Below are positions 7,848 through 18,700 of a stretch of DNA of 64,000 bases, piece by piece; positions within the stretch are counted from its first letter, which is position 1; the number at the start of each line of letters is the position of its first letter. Under the pieces are notes generated by a model, which worked only from the letters and a program-made list of their open reading frames with translations, did not search any database and had not been told where the DNA came from. A program made the translations under genes and the position numbers. This DNA is from Gracilimonas sp046602855 (GTDB taxonomy: Bacteria; Bacteroidota; Rhodothermia; Balneolales; Balneolaceae): contig NZ_JBKINJ010000001.1 of the NCBI RefSeq assembly GCF_046602855.1, forward strand, positions 1,612,001 to 1,676,000, read 5' to 3'.

Positions 7848-9152
7848 ATGTCTAATAAAGACTCTATCTCCAGCGGCTACTATAAAGAACCAACCCCCCA
7901 TATTACTCACGATTCTCCCTTTGCTTCAATGATGGAAAGATTCCGTTTTGCGGCAGAGATCCTGAATCTGGATGAGGGTATCTTTAAATACCTTTCAAGT
8001 CCTGAAAAAGTGATCATGGTTTCCATTCCGGTTACCATGGATGATGGCAGGATCGAGGTATTTGACGGTTATCGTGTGATACACAATAGTATTCTGGGCC
8101 CATCAAAAGGTGGTATCCGTTACTCTGATGATGTGACCATAGATGAGGTCAAAGCCCTTGCTGCCTGGATGACCTGGAAGTGTGCTGTGGTCAATGTTCC
8201 ATTTGGTGGAGCTAAAGGTGGTGTACGTGTCAACCCAAAAGAACTTTCACAAAGCGAACTTGAAAGACTGACCCGTCGCTACACTGCCAATATGCTTGAA
8301 GTATTTGGACCTGATCGCGACATCCCTGCTCCTGACATGAACACCAACGAACAGGTTATGGCATGGATCATGGATACCTATAGCATGAAACAAAATAAAA
8401 CTGAAACCGCTGTTGTGACAGGTAAACCTATTATTTTAGGAGGATCAAAAGGTCGCAAAGAAGCTACCGGGCGTGGTGTTGTTACCTGTACCCTTGCTGC
8501 CTTGGGTAAGCTTAGAATTTCGCCGAGTAATACTTCTGTTGTAGTTCAAGGATTTGGAAATGTTGGTTCTGTTTCAGCTCAGCTTATGTACGAACAGGGT
8601 GCAAAGATCCTTGCAATTAGCGATATCAGTGGTGGTTACTATAACAAGGATGGAATTGATATTCCTGAAGCATTGAATTATTCTTTGACTAACAACAACT
8701 CACTTTCAGGATTTAGCGGAGCTGAAAAGATCACAAACAAAGACCTGCTTGAACTAGAATGTGATGTCCTGATTCCTGCAGCCAAAGAAGATCAGATCAA
8801 CAAGGATAATGCTCCTAACATAAGAGCACGAATTATTGCTGAAGGCGCTAATGGACCTGTTACAGCCAACGCTGACAGGATCCTTGAAGAAAACGGGATC
8901 ATGGTGATACCTGATATCCTTGCAAACGCCGGTGGTGTTACTGTATCCTACTTTGAATGGGTACAGGATAGACACGGTTATTTCTGGACTGAAGAGCGCG
9001 TGAACCGTCGACTTAACCGAATGATGCGCGAAGCTTTCGACAACTTGTTTATGGTAAGTGAAAAGTATAGTATTACACTCAGACAGGCGGCATATGTGTA
9101 CGCGATCGATCGCGTAGCCACAACGCTGAAATTGCGTGGTATTTATGCATAA
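7848..9152 (+). CDS. gdhA: Glutamate dehydrogenase (Glu/Leu/Phe/Val dehydrogenase family)
   Basis: Reversible oxidative deamination of glutamate to 2-oxoglutarate and ammonia, in the cytoplasm. The 434 residues fit the hexameric short GDH class. Visible motifs are GPSKGGIRY, the catalytic VPFGGAKGGVRVNP, APDMNTNEQVMAW, and the dinucleotide-binding VVVQGFGNVGS. C-terminal AEGANGPVTANAD and PDILANAGGVTVSYFEW are also typical of GDH rather than Leu or Phe dehydrogenases. NAD versus NADP use cannot be fixed by eye. It is followed after only three bases by an RsbW-like ATPase gene, so the two are very probably cotranscribed. Confidence 0.94.
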   Translation: MSNKDSISSGYYKEPTPHITHDSPFASMMERFRFAAEILNLDEGIFKYLSSPEKVIMVSIPVTMDDGRIEVFDGYRVIHNSILGPSKGGIRYSDDVTIDEVKALAAWMTWKCAVVNVPFGGAKGGVRVNPKELSQSELERLTRRYTANMLEVFGPDRDIPAPDMNTNEQVMAWIMDTYSMKQNKTETAVVTGKPIILGGSKGRKEATGRGVVTCTLAALGKLRISPSNTSVVVQGFGNVGSVSAQLMYEQGAKILAISDISGGYYNKDGIDIPEALNYSLTNNNSLSGFSGAEKITNKDLLELECDVLIPAAKEDQINKDNAPNIRARIIAEGANGPVTANADRILEENGIMVIPDILANAGGVTVSYFEWVQDRHGYFWTEERVNRRLNRMMREAFDNLFMVSEKYSITLRQAAYVYAIDRVATTLKLRGIYA

Positions 9153-9155
9153 TCA

Positions 9156-9563
9156 ATGAAATTACTACACGAACTTACTCTTAAGTCTGCTTACGAAGAA
9201 GTAGAAAAGCTGGAAGGATTACTTAACGAGCTACAAAAAGAGCTTGAATTCGATGATGAATTCTATGCCCGACTGATGCTTGCCGTAAGTGAAGCCGTCA
9301 CAAACGCCATTGTTCATGGCAACAAACTTGATCAGTCAAAAAATGCCACAGTGTCTGCTTACCGGGACGGTAACAAATTGACTTTTATTACAACTGATGA
9401 AGGTCAGGGTTTCAAACCGGATGAACTGCCGGATCCCGTTGCTGAGGATAATTTATTTAACACTGGTGGCCGGGGCGTCTTTTTGATGAAAGAATATGCC
9501 GATGAGGTCTTATTTGAAGAAGATGGGCGAAAACTGACCCTGACCTTTTATCTCGACAGTTAG
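9156..9563 (+). CDS. Anti-sigma-factor-like ATP-binding protein (HATPase_c_2, RsbW/SpoIIAB type)
   Basis: 135 residues consisting of one GHKL ATPase domain. The N-box is LAVSEAVTNAIVHGN, with Glu and Asn for Mg-ATP; the G1 box is DEGQGF, and the G2 box is GGRGVFLM. Proteins of this size act as serine kinases of STAS-domain anti-anti-sigma factors and bind an alternative sigma factor, or as phosphatase-linked switches. No STAS protein, PP2C phosphatase or sigma factor is visible within the window, so the partner is elsewhere. The three-base gap from gdhA implies coupled translation, an unusual pairing. It ends 4 bases from the convergent tolC-like gene. Confidence 0.87.
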   Translation: MKLLHELTLKSAYEEVEKLEGLLNELQKELEFDDEFYARLMLAVSEAVTNAIVHGNKLDQSKNATVSAYRDGNKLTFITTDEGQGFKPDELPDPVAEDNLFNTGGRGVFLMKEYADEVLFEEDGRKLTLTFYLDS

Positions 9564-9567
9564 TCCC

Positions 9568-10923
9568 TTACGGGCTTTTCTGCAATAGCCTTCCGCTAAG
9601 TCTTAACAATTCTGTTTCTGCCGATTTCGCCGCGATCTCTGCCTCAATGAGCCTATTCTCTGCATTCAGCAAGCTTTGCTGTGCTTCCCTTAATTCTATT
9701 GAGTTGATCGTTCCAAGCTCAAATCGCTCCAATGCAATACTAACGGTTTCATTATTGATCTCCAGATTCTCCTCTTCCAGATCTATCAGGTCTAATGCAT
9801 CTGTATATTGAGCATAAATCCGACTGATCTCTGCTGTGATCCTTAACCGAAGATCCTGTTTTGAAAGCTCCTGATTTTTGAGCCTGATCCTAGCATTTTG
9901 CATTCTGCGATTCTTATTAAAGCCATCAAATAAATTAACCGAAGCACTGACACCATAACGCCAACCCTTGGTCTCAGAAAACTCTGAAAACCCTGAACTT
10001 GCTTCGGTTCTTGAGTATCCATACCCTCCTGATAGATCAACATTTGGCATCCAATCACCACGAATTTCACGGATTTCGGCCTTTACAACCTGTTCATTCA
10101 AGCGAGCAATCTTAAGTTCCTGATTTTGTTTTAAAGCATCACCCAGTAGCTCCTGATAAACTAAACGATCAGCTAGCTCTATCTCAGGCTGTACAGAAAA
10201 CTCTACTGATACAGAATCTCCCAAAATTGAAGTAAGTACAACTTTAAACTGATTCAGATTTGTATTGGCTCGAATGAGAGCTGTACGGTCTGTGTTATAA
10301 TCAGCACGGGCAAGAAGTAACTCATACTCTGAACCTGACCCGAGGTCTCTTTTAGTTTCCGCAATACGAATTCGTTCTTCAGATATCTCAACCGTGTTCC
10401 CTAATACTTCAGCTGCTTTTTGTTGTCCGGTTATCTGATAATAACCCGTAATGATATCAGCCAAGACATTTTCTACCTGAAGTTGTAATTCGGCTTCACT
10501 GATATTCATTTCACTGGAGAGACGATCAAGCGTTGCAAACATGGTCAATCCATCAAAGATCCTCCAGGTAGCATTTACCCCGTAGTCATACACAGTAGTT
10601 ACCGCACCTTCATCATTACGATCTGTAATGTTAGGATTTCCGTATACTGTCACGTTATCCTGTACTCTTTCATTTATAGACCCAGTTGCAGAAATGACGG
10701 GCAAAAAGCCTGCATTGCCGATCGAATTGTTATTCTCGGATAACCGAACCTGATTTTCTACAATGCGGATCGAAAAATTATTTTCAAGACCCACCCTTAC
10801 CGCATCTTCAAGCTCTAAAATGACCTGTCCATTAGTTTGAGAGCTTAGACCTGTAAATATCACTAGACTGAAAACGAATATTAATTTCATCAAAATGGAC
10901 TGTTTCAATGTTTGTGGTCTCAT
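9568..10923 (-). CDS. TolC-family outer membrane efflux protein
   Basis: 451 residues with an N-terminal signal (MKLIFVFSLVIFTGLSSQ, from Met12; Met1 is 11 codons upstream). Its ATG overlaps the stop of the RND gene in an ATGA, which favours Met1 for coupling. The body shows two repeats of long coiled-coil helices, for example ADIITGYYQITGQQKAAEVL and ISRIYAQYTDALDLIDLE, the classic OEP pattern. It forms the outer membrane/periplasmic duct of the tripartite pump encoded just upstream. Substrate is not predictable from the duct. Confidence 0.92.
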   Translation of the reverse strand: MRPQTLKQSILMKLIFVFSLVIFTGLSSQTNGQVILELEDAVRVGLENNFSIRIVENQVRLSENNNSIGNAGFLPVISATGSINERVQDNVTVYGNPNITDRNDEGAVTTVYDYGVNATWRIFDGLTMFATLDRLSSEMNISEAELQLQVENVLADIITGYYQITGQQKAAEVLGNTVEISEERIRIAETKRDLGSGSEYELLLARADYNTDRTALIRANTNLNQFKVVLTSILGDSVSVEFSVQPEIELADRLVYQELLGDALKQNQELKIARLNEQVVKAEIREIRGDWMPNVDLSGGYGYSRTEASSGFSEFSETKGWRYGVSASVNLFDGFNKNRRMQNARIRLKNQELSKQDLRLRITAEISRIYAQYTDALDLIDLEEENLEINNETVSIALERFELGTINSIELREAQQSLLNAENRLIEAEIAAKSAETELLRLSGRLLQKSP

Positions 10924-13900
10924 ACTTGTGCGGGTTCCATGTTGTCTATTTTCTTTAATTTTTCATCATCAATCGCACCTTTTTCAGATCGGTCAGCTGA
11001 GATGTAGCTGTATAATGCAGGTATGACATAAAGAGTTAAAATACTTGCAAATATCAACCCGCCAATGATCGCTATACCCATTGATTTACGACTTTCAGCT
11101 CCGGCGCCCAGCGCAAGTGCGATCGGGAGAATACCGAGTACAGTTGAGAAGCTCGTCATAAGTATAGGTCTGAATCTTGCAACAGCCGCTTCTTTGATAG
11201 CTTCAAGGTTTGTTAATCCCTGTACCTGTCTCTGATTTGCAAACTCAACGATCAATATGCCATTTTTGGTCACCAGCCCAATGAGCATGATCATGCCGAT
11301 CTGACTAAAGATGTTCAGCGTTTGATTAAAATACCAAAGAGTAAGTAATGCCCCGGTCAATGCCAGCGGCACCGTAAACATGATCACCAATGGATCACGG
11401 AAACTTTCAAACTGAGCAGATAACACCAGATAAACCAGTACCAAAGCAAGCAAAAAGACATAGATCAAACTTGAAGAACTTTCAACGAAATCTCTTGAAG
11501 GACCTGATAGCGAAGTTGTGAAAGATGCATCCAAAATTTCATCAGCAATCGTATCCATGGCGTCAATACCATCACCGATAGTCTTACCCGGTGAAAGACT
11601 CGCAGACACAGTAGCCGACGCATATCTGTTAAATCGATATAACTGGGGCGGGCTGCTTGTTTCTCTCAAGGTAACAAGGTTATCCAACTGAATGATATCT
11701 CCATCACGATTACGCACATAGAGCGATTTTAAATCGATAGGAGCATTTCTGTCTTCTCTGGACATTTGCCCGATCACCTGATATTGCTTTCCGTTTCTAA
11801 GGAAGAATCCAAATCGCTGACCACTGTAAGCAAGCTGTAGAGTTTCAGCAATATCACGGGTTGAAATTCCTAAAGCCTGAGCCCTGTCGCGATCGATACT
11901 GATCTCAACTTCCGGTTTACTGAACTTCAGATTCACGTCCACAAAAGCAAAGGTTGGATCCTGACTCGCTTTTTCCATGAATTCAGGAATTACTTCTTTT
12001 AATTTGTCTATAGTGTTGGCTTGGAGTACGTACTGCACAGGTTGACCACCTCGACCTCCACCAATGCTTTGTTCTTGAGCAACAAAGGTTCGGGCCCCAC
12101 TTAGGTCCTGTATCTTCGTTGAAAGGTCATTATATATTTCTTGCTGTGACCTCTCCCTTTCCGATGCATCAGTTAAAATAAGTCGTCCAAAACCGGAATT
12201 CACCGATCCTGATGAGCCAAATCCGGGAGATGTCACCGTTATCAATCCTTCGGTTTCAGGAACCTCTTCCAATAAAAAATCTGTCAACTGATTCATATAC
12301 CTATCCATGTAATCAAAGGTGGCACCTTCAGGGGCCGTTGAGCTTACAATGAGCCGGCCTCTGTCTTCCAACGGCGCTAGTTCCTGCTGAAGACTATTTA
12401 AAAACACCCAAATACCCCCAATACACAGTGCCGTGATCACAAATGCCAACCAGCGCTTTTCCATAAATGATTCAAGGCTTGACTTATAAACCTCATTAAG
12501 TTTTATGAAGAAAGGTTCCGTTTTTTTATAGAACCAACTGTGCTTAGCATCTGATTTAAGAAACTTTGTGGAAAGCATAGGTGTAAGTGTAAGGGCCACA
12601 AACGAAGAAATTATAATGGCACCGGCCATAACCACACCAAATTCAAGGAACAGTCTTCCGGTCAGACCTCCAAGAAAGAGTATCGGGGTAAACACAGAAA
12701 CAAGTGCCAACGATGTTGCGACTACCGCAAAAAAGATCTCCTGCGAACCAAGTATACCGGCTTCGATCACATCCATTCCGTTTTCGATCTTTGCGTAGAT
12801 ATTTTCAAGTACAACAATGGCATCATCAACCACTAAACCAATAGCAAGTACGATTGCCAGTAATGTCAAGACATTGATGGAAAATCCCGCAATATACATC
12901 ACAAAAAATGCACCTATCAGTGCAATTGGAATAACAATGATTGGGATCACAGTGGTCCGGAAGTCACGCAGGAATAAGAATATGATTAGTACCACCAAGC
13001 CCAAAGCCAGGAAAATAGTTTGCTGTACTTCGTCAATGGAAGCCCGTACATATTCTGTAGTATCAAAGCCCACAGCTGTTTCTATATCCTCGGGCAGGTC
13101 TGTTTTGATCTGTTCCACGCGTTTATAAAATTCATCTGCGATCTCGATCTGATTAGCTCCGGGTTGTGGTACAATAACCACACCTACCATTGGAACCCCA
13201 TTTCTTTTCAGGATGGTCCTTTCATTGGCAGCACCCAGTTCTGCATTTCCGATATCTTTGAACCGAATCACATTACCATTAGACTCAGCAATGATCAGAT
13301 TGTTGAATTCTTCAGGCTCATAAAGCCTACCCTGTGTTCTCACCGTCAATTCAGTCAAGTTGCCCTCAATTCTACCTGATGGCAATTCCACATTTTCGCG
13401 CTGAAGTGCTTGCTGAACATCCAATGGGGTCAGCCTGTAAGCTGCCAGCCTGAGTGGGTCTAGCCAAAGGCGCATAGAATATTCCTTTTCACCCCAGATC
13501 TGTACGCTACTTACACCGGGGATGGTCTGTACCCGTTCTTTAAAATCGTTAAAGGCTATATCAGACAGGTCCAGAAGACTTCGTTTATCACTTCTAACAT
13601 TAAGAAAAACAATCGGGCTTGAATCTGCATCCGCTTTGGATACTACAGGTGGATCGGCATCGGGCGGTAAGTTTCTTACCGCACGAGACACTCTTGATTG
13701 CACATCATTGGCAGCATCGTTCAGATCGATCTCAAGCTCAAATTCAACAGTAATGGTACTTCGTCCTTCACGACTTGTCGAGGTTATGGTACGGATACCG
13801 GCGATACCGTTGATCTCTTCCTCGAGCGGTTCAGTGATCTGAGATTCAATGATCTCGGCATTGGCACCGGTATAAGATGTGCTTACCGTTACTATGGGTG

Positions 13901-14024
13901 GTTCTGTAGCCGGGTATTCTCTGATACCAAGGAATGTAAATGCCACGATCCCGAGGATCAGAATTACCAACGACATGACCGTAGCAAGAACAGGACGCCT
14001 GATACTTAATGACGATAAACTCAT
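10920..14024 (-). CDS. RND efflux pump permease (HAE1/AcrB type)
   Basis: 1034 residues, matching the AcrB size, with 12 membrane segments and two large periplasmic loops. The start MSLSSLSIRRPVLATVMSL is the family signature. The proton relay is complete: Asp400-Asp401 in GLVVDDAIVVLENI (TM4) and Lys920 in LVTKNGILIVEFAN (TM10). FQLYRFNRYAS-like and QFESFRDPLVIMFTVPLAL segments are also typical. It exports lipophilic compounds by drug/proton antiport with the adaptor and TolC proteins encoded on either side. All three genes overlap by 4 bases, so they form a single operon in the order adaptor, pump, duct. Confidence 0.95.
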   Translation of the reverse strand: MSLSSLSIRRPVLATVMSLVILILGIVAFTFLGIREYPATEPPIVTVSTSYTGANAEIIESQITEPLEEEINGIAGIRTITSTSREGRSTITVEFELEIDLNDAANDVQSRVSRAVRNLPPDADPPVVSKADADSSPIVFLNVRSDKRSLLDLSDIAFNDFKERVQTIPGVSSVQIWGEKEYSMRLWLDPLRLAAYRLTPLDVQQALQRENVELPSGRIEGNLTELTVRTQGRLYEPEEFNNLIIAESNGNVIRFKDIGNAELGAANERTILKRNGVPMVGVVIVPQPGANQIEIADEFYKRVEQIKTDLPEDIETAVGFDTTEYVRASIDEVQQTIFLALGLVVLIIFLFLRDFRTTVIPIIVIPIALIGAFFVMYIAGFSINVLTLLAIVLAIGLVVDDAIVVLENIYAKIENGMDVIEAGILGSQEIFFAVVATSLALVSVFTPILFLGGLTGRLFLEFGVVMAGAIIISSFVALTLTPMLSTKFLKSDAKHSWFYKKTEPFFIKLNEVYKSSLESFMEKRWLAFVITALCIGGIWVFLNSLQQELAPLEDRGRLIVSSTAPEGATFDYMDRYMNQLTDFLLEEVPETEGLITVTSPGFGSSGSVNSGFGRLILTDASERERSQQEIYNDLSTKIQDLSGARTFVAQEQSIGGGRGGQPVQYVLQANTIDKLKEVIPEFMEKASQDPTFAFVDVNLKFSKPEVEISIDRDRAQALGISTRDIAETLQLAYSGQRFGFFLRNGKQYQVIGQMSREDRNAPIDLKSLYVRNRDGDIIQLDNLVTLRETSSPPQLYRFNRYASATVSASLSPGKTIGDGIDAMDTIADEILDASFTTSLSGPSRDFVESSSSLIYVFLLALVLVYLVLSAQFESFRDPLVIMFTVPLALTGALLTLWYFNQTLNIFSQIGMIMLIGLVTKNGILIVEFANQRQVQGLTNLEAIKEAAVARFRPILMTSFSTVLGILPIALALGAGAESRKSMGIAIIGGLIFASILTLYVIPALYSYISADRSEKGAIDDEKLKKIDNMEPAQV

Positions 14025-15100
14025 AATTCACCCTCTTCATATTTATCAACCTGATCAACACGCACCGGCATACCTATCCTAACCTGCAACAACCCGGTAG
14101 TTAACACTGTATCACCCGGAGCAATACCTTCTACTATCTGTACGTCACTCTCGGTACGGATACCCGTAGAAACCTGCTGCTCAGCAACCTTTCCATCTCT
14201 CAAAACATACACTTTTTGGCCCTGCAACTCGGGTATCACCGCAATAGTTGGGATCATTAAAGCATCAGTTATCTCTTCCAGGATCAACTCAATGTTTGCA
14301 AAAGCCCCAGGCAGCAGTCTACTGTCATCATTGTCAGCTTTTGCTCTGATCCTCATTGTCCTGGTTTGGGTTTCGATACGAGGTTCAATTGCATAAATGA
14401 TAGCTTCAAAATCCTCGTCCTGACCTTGTACATTAAAAATGGCAAGGTCACCAACTTCTACAACACCTGCATACCTTTCAGGAACAGAAAACTCTACTTT
14501 AATGGGATTGATGGACTGAAAATTGGCAATATTCGTAGTCGGGCTGATATAGCTCCCATCACTCACATACTTCAAACCTACTACCCCATCAAACGGTGCA
14601 TAGATCTCAGTCTTGTCGATCTGAGCTTTAATGAGCTCGGTTTCCGCCTTTAGAATATTAAGTTCATTTAGGGTTGCATCATACTCTTCCTGACTGATGC
14701 CGCCGCGTTCAAGCAGTTGTTTCTGACGCTGTTCACGAACTTCAGCCAAGCCAATTCGAAAATAAGACTGCTCAAGCCGGGCTTGGAGTTCACTGTCGTT
14801 TATTTTAATCAGCATTTCACCTGCTTTAACCTGTCTTCCTTCTTCAAGTTTCAGGTCCACTATCTTGCCGGAGGTTTCGCTTCTGAGTTCGATAGCTTCG
14901 TTAGCCAAAAGAGTACCCGTAGTAAATATCTTATTTTCAAAAACCTGTGGCTCCACTACATGAACATCCACAGATAGAGGATCACTCTCTGAGTTTTGCC
15001 CCGAAGAGTTTCCGCCATCTGCTGACTGTTCAGTTATTTTCGGATAGGCCAACAGTGCCAAAACCAACAGTACACCGGTTATTATAAGTACTCGCTTCAT
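14021..15100 (-). CDS. RND efflux periplasmic adaptor (membrane fusion protein)
   Basis: 359 residues. The N-terminus (MKRVLIITGVLLVLALLAYP) is a signal anchor without a lipobox Cys. Domain order is that of MexA/AcrA proteins: barrel-sandwich (ELRSETSGKIVDL), a short alpha-hairpin (residues about 105-150), the second half of the lipoyl fold (IYAPFDGVVG), beta-barrel (IKVEFSVPERYA), and a membrane-proximal domain ending ...IGMPVRVDQV. It bridges the inner-membrane pump and the TolC duct. First gene of the operon, starting about 100 bases after the thioredoxin terminator; no regulator gene is adjacent. Confidence 0.93.
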   Translation of the reverse strand: MKRVLIITGVLLVLALLAYPKITEQSADGGNSSGQNSESDPLSVDVHVVEPQVFENKIFTTGTLLANEAIELRSETSGKIVDLKLEEGRQVKAGEMLIKINDSELQARLEQSYFRIGLAEVREQRQKQLLERGGISQEEYDATLNELNILKAETELIKAQIDKTEIYAPFDGVVGLKYVSDGSYISPTTNIANFQSINPIKVEFSVPERYAGVVEVGDLAIFNVQGQDEDFEAIIYAIEPRIETQTRTMRIRAKADNDDSRLLPGAFANIELILEEITDALMIPTIAVIPELQGQKVYVLRDGKVAEQQVSTGIRTESDVQIVEGIAPGDTVLTTGLLQVRIGMPVRVDQVDKYEEGEL

Positions 15101-15193
15101 GTATCAGGATGTATTGTATTATGTATTTGGTTTAAAGATAACTACTGGAAAGCAGCAAGCATTCTATATTCATGCAAAGCATTGTAAAATTGC

Positions 15194-15230
15194 ATAAAAA
15201 AAGCGGTGGTTTGTTACCAAACACCGCTTT
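15194..15230 (-). terminator. Intrinsic terminator of trxA
   Basis: Stem AAAGCGGTG / CACCGCTTT with a 13-base loop, followed on the minus strand by a run of seven T, 24 bases past the trxA stop. Confidence 0.85.
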
Positions 15231-15253
15231 CTAAAATAAATATGTAGTTAGAT

Positions 15254-15580
15254 TCAGGCTACTTGTGCTTCAAGCTGCTTGGTTAGGTGAGATTTTGGTA
15301 CTGCACCTACGATCTGATCAACAACTTCACCATCCTTGAAGATGAGAAGAGATGGAATACTTCTTATCCCGTACTTTACAGAAATTTCCGGATTACTGTC
15401 CACATCCACTTTACCGATCTTGGCTTTCCCATCATACTCTTCAGCCATTTCTTCTACGATAGGCCCAATCATTCTGCAAGGTCCGCACCATTCAGCCCAA
15501 AAGTCTACCAGTACCGGTTTATCTGATTTCAATACTTCTTCTTCAAAATTTGAGTCTGTAAATTCTATTGGTTTAGCCAT
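15254..15580 (-). CDS. trxA: Thioredoxin
   Basis: 108 residues, the standard cytoplasmic thioredoxin length, without signal peptide. The active site is WCGPC with Cys32 and Cys35 after VLVDFWAE. The buried Asp in VDFWAE and the cis-Pro loop GIRSIPSLLIF are present. It reduces disulfides in ribonucleotide reductase, peroxiredoxins and similar enzymes, using thioredoxin reductase, which is not in this window. It is a single-gene unit with its own terminator. Confidence 0.96.
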   Translation of the reverse strand: MAKPIEFTDSNFEEEVLKSDKPVLVDFWAEWCGPCRMIGPIVEEMAEEYDGKAKIGKVDVDSNPEISVKYGIRSIPSLLIFKDGEVVDQIVGAVPKSHLTKQLEAQVA

Positions 15581-15728
15581 AGTGCTGTTATTTATGATTT
15601 GATAGTTTCTTTTAAGATCTCAACAAATATCGGGATAATTCATTCAATGTATCACATTCTTTTAAATTATTGGGTCCATAGCGGACCTTTATACTTGCGC
15701 GATATCTTATTGCAGTTTTATAGATGCT

Positions 15729-18700
15729 CTAAGCTGTCAGTGAATTACCGTTAACCAACTGAACAGCTTCTTCACCCAACACTTCACGCAACCCCCTGAG
15801 TAATTCATCGTTCGGTTCAACCACAAAATTTCTAACATTCATACGAATCGGAGCATTCGCTTCCTCACTGTGAATTTGCAAGCGAACCTGAGAAGTGCCT
15901 TTATTCAATGAAAATAATGTTTCAACTTGCTTCAGGTCGTTCTTATCAAGATCAGATGTTTTAAGATCGATCTTAATATTTAACTGTTCCTGATATTTTT
16001 CACGAAGATTCTCTACGCGTTCGAAACTATTAGCAATAACTTTAGGCTCTCCGCCTCGTTTATCCACAACTCCATCAATGTATAATACATTATCAGTTTG
16101 TAGCAGATTGGCATACTGATCAAAGGTCTTGCTGAATGCGATAACTTCTGTAGAGCTGTTCAGGTCTTCAACCTGCAGAAAGGCAAATGGACGGCCTTTT
16201 TTGTCAGTTACCCGTTTAATTGCTGTAACTATGGCAATAAACCGAATACTAGAACGGTCCGACATCCTACTCATCACTTCATCACTCAGATCCTGTTTAC
16301 CAAATAACCGAATCTCTTCCTTAAAGCGACTCAGTGGGTGCCCACTGAGATATAACCCGATCAGATCCCGTTCCTTATTAAGCCTTTCGATCTGTGACCA
16401 CCTTACAATCTCTCTTAAATTTGGTTCCTGTGATCCGGGGCCGCCGCTATCCCCGCCAAACAAATTACCCTGATTTAATCGAATTTCTTCCTGCTTGCGC
16501 ACCGCATATGAGAGTATATCCTCTATTGACTCATGGAGTTGTGCCCGGTTATCGTTAAGTGTATCAAATGCACCCCCGATGATCAGGCTTTCAAAAGTCT
16601 TTCGATTACAAACCCGCAAATCTACACGTGTGGCAAAATCAAAAATTGAAGTAAAATCACCGTTTTCTTCGCGCTCTTCTACTATATGTTGAATAGCTGA
16701 TGACCCGACGCCCTTTATCGCAGACATACCATACTGAACCCTTCCTTCTTTGGCACGGAATTTTCCTCTTGCCGTATTGATATTTGGCGGGTCAACCGGA
16801 ATATTCATGCGCTGACATTCCTCAATAAAAGACGCGATCTTTTTAACATCACTCATGTTGTGCGTCATAACAGCCGCCATGTACTCAGCCGGATAGTTAG
16901 CCTTGAAATACATGGTGTGGTAGGCCACTACAGAATAGGCTGCAGAGTGAGACTTGTTAAATCCGTATCCGGCAAACATCGCCATTTTGTCGAAAACTGC
17001 TTTGGCAGTGGCTTCGTCATAACCTTTTTCAACAGCCTGACCTACAAATTTCTTTTCCTCAGGCGGAAGCAGTTCCGGTTTTTTCTTACCCATGATACGG
17101 CGAAGTACATCGGCTTCTCCGAGTGAGTACCCCCCCATTCGCTGCGCCACTTTCATGATCTGTTCCTGATAGATCATGATACCGAAGGTCGGCTCAAGAA
17201 TATCTTTCAGGTCCTCATGATCATATTCAACCTTTTCACGGCCATGCTTCCGCTCGATATAATCCGGAATAAACTGCATGGGTCCAGGCCGGTACAAGGC
17301 ATTCATAGCGATAAGGTCATTGATGCCTGTTGGTTTCAGGTTCCGTAAATGCTTGCGCATCCCTTCACTCTCAAACTGGAAAGTTCCCAACGTTCCGCCT
17401 TGCTGATACAGTTTGTAGGTCTTTTCATCGTCAAGCGGAATATCATCAAGGTCGTACTCCTTGCCATGATTTTCTTTCACATAACCGATAGCCGATTTTA
17501 AAATGGAAAGGGTCTTTAGACCCAAAAAATCCATTTTCAACATTCCTGCATTTTCGATCACATTACCATCGAACTGCGTTACGTATAGTTCCGCATCCTT
17601 TGCTGTACTTACCGGAATAAATTCAGTGAGTTTATCTGGAGCGATGATAACTCCTGCCGCATGGATACCGGTGTTCCGAACCGAACCTTCCAATACATGA
17701 GCCATTCTTAGTGTTTCAGCTTCCAGGCCCTCACCATCTTTAATGTTTTTGAGCTCCTTCACTTCAGAAAAAGCATCATCCAGAGAAGTACCAGGTTTTT
17801 CAGGTACCAATTTCGCAAGCCGATCGGCATCCGAAAGGGGAAGATCCAGCACCCTTGCCACATCACGAACGGAGGAACGGGCGGCCATAGAACCAAAGGT
17901 GATGATATGTGCCACCTGGTCCTTTCCATATTTCTCAACTACATACTCAATAACGCGCTGCCGGCCATCATCATCAAAATCAATATCGATATCAGGCATC
18001 GATACACGTTCCGGATTCAGGAACCGCTCAAAGAGAAGATCGTATCTAAGCGGGTCAATATTCGTGATACCTGTACAGAAAGCTACAACAGAACCGGCTG
18101 CAGAACCACGTCCCGGTCCCACATAAACGCCCATATCCCTGGCCGCAGCAATAAAATCCTGAACGATCAAAAAGTACCCGGCAAACCCCATTTCCTTGAT
18201 GATACCGAGCTCAAGCTCGATCCTTTCAGTGACCTCTTCATCAATTTCTTTGTACCGAGGTTTTGCCCCCTCGTAGGTCAGGTGCTTTAAATAATCGTCC
18301 TCTGACTCAAATCCTTCCGGAAGATCGAACCGCGGTAGCTGTATCTTCCTCTCAAGTTTTATCGGCTCAACCTTATCAACAATCTCCTGAGTGCTTGCAA
18401 TAGCCTGAGGCATATCCAGAAACAACTCTTTCATCTGTTCTTGAGTCTTGAAATAAAACTCATCATTCGGAAAGCCATATCGGTAGCCACGACCTTTACC
18501 TTTTGGTGTACTTACCAACTCACCGTCATCAATACAGATCAGGGCATCATGAGCTTTCGCGTCCTCCTCATTCAGATAAAAAACGTTATTCGAGGCCACC
18601 AGTTTAACACCATACTTCTCCGAAAATGACTTAAATACCTCATTGACTCTTTTCTCTTCCTCAAGCCTGTGATTCAATACTTCCAGGTAAAAGTCGTCCC

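Noticed and set aside
12568..14082. Several plus-strand frames of 70-119 codons opposite the first RND pump gene
   Set aside because: They lie antisense to a strong RND coding sequence with intact motifs, and their translations are low-complexity. They are codon shadows.
15673..15687. GGTCC-atagc-GGACC hairpin behind dnaE
   Set aside because: Only five base pairs and no T run on the minus strand; too weak to call as a terminator.
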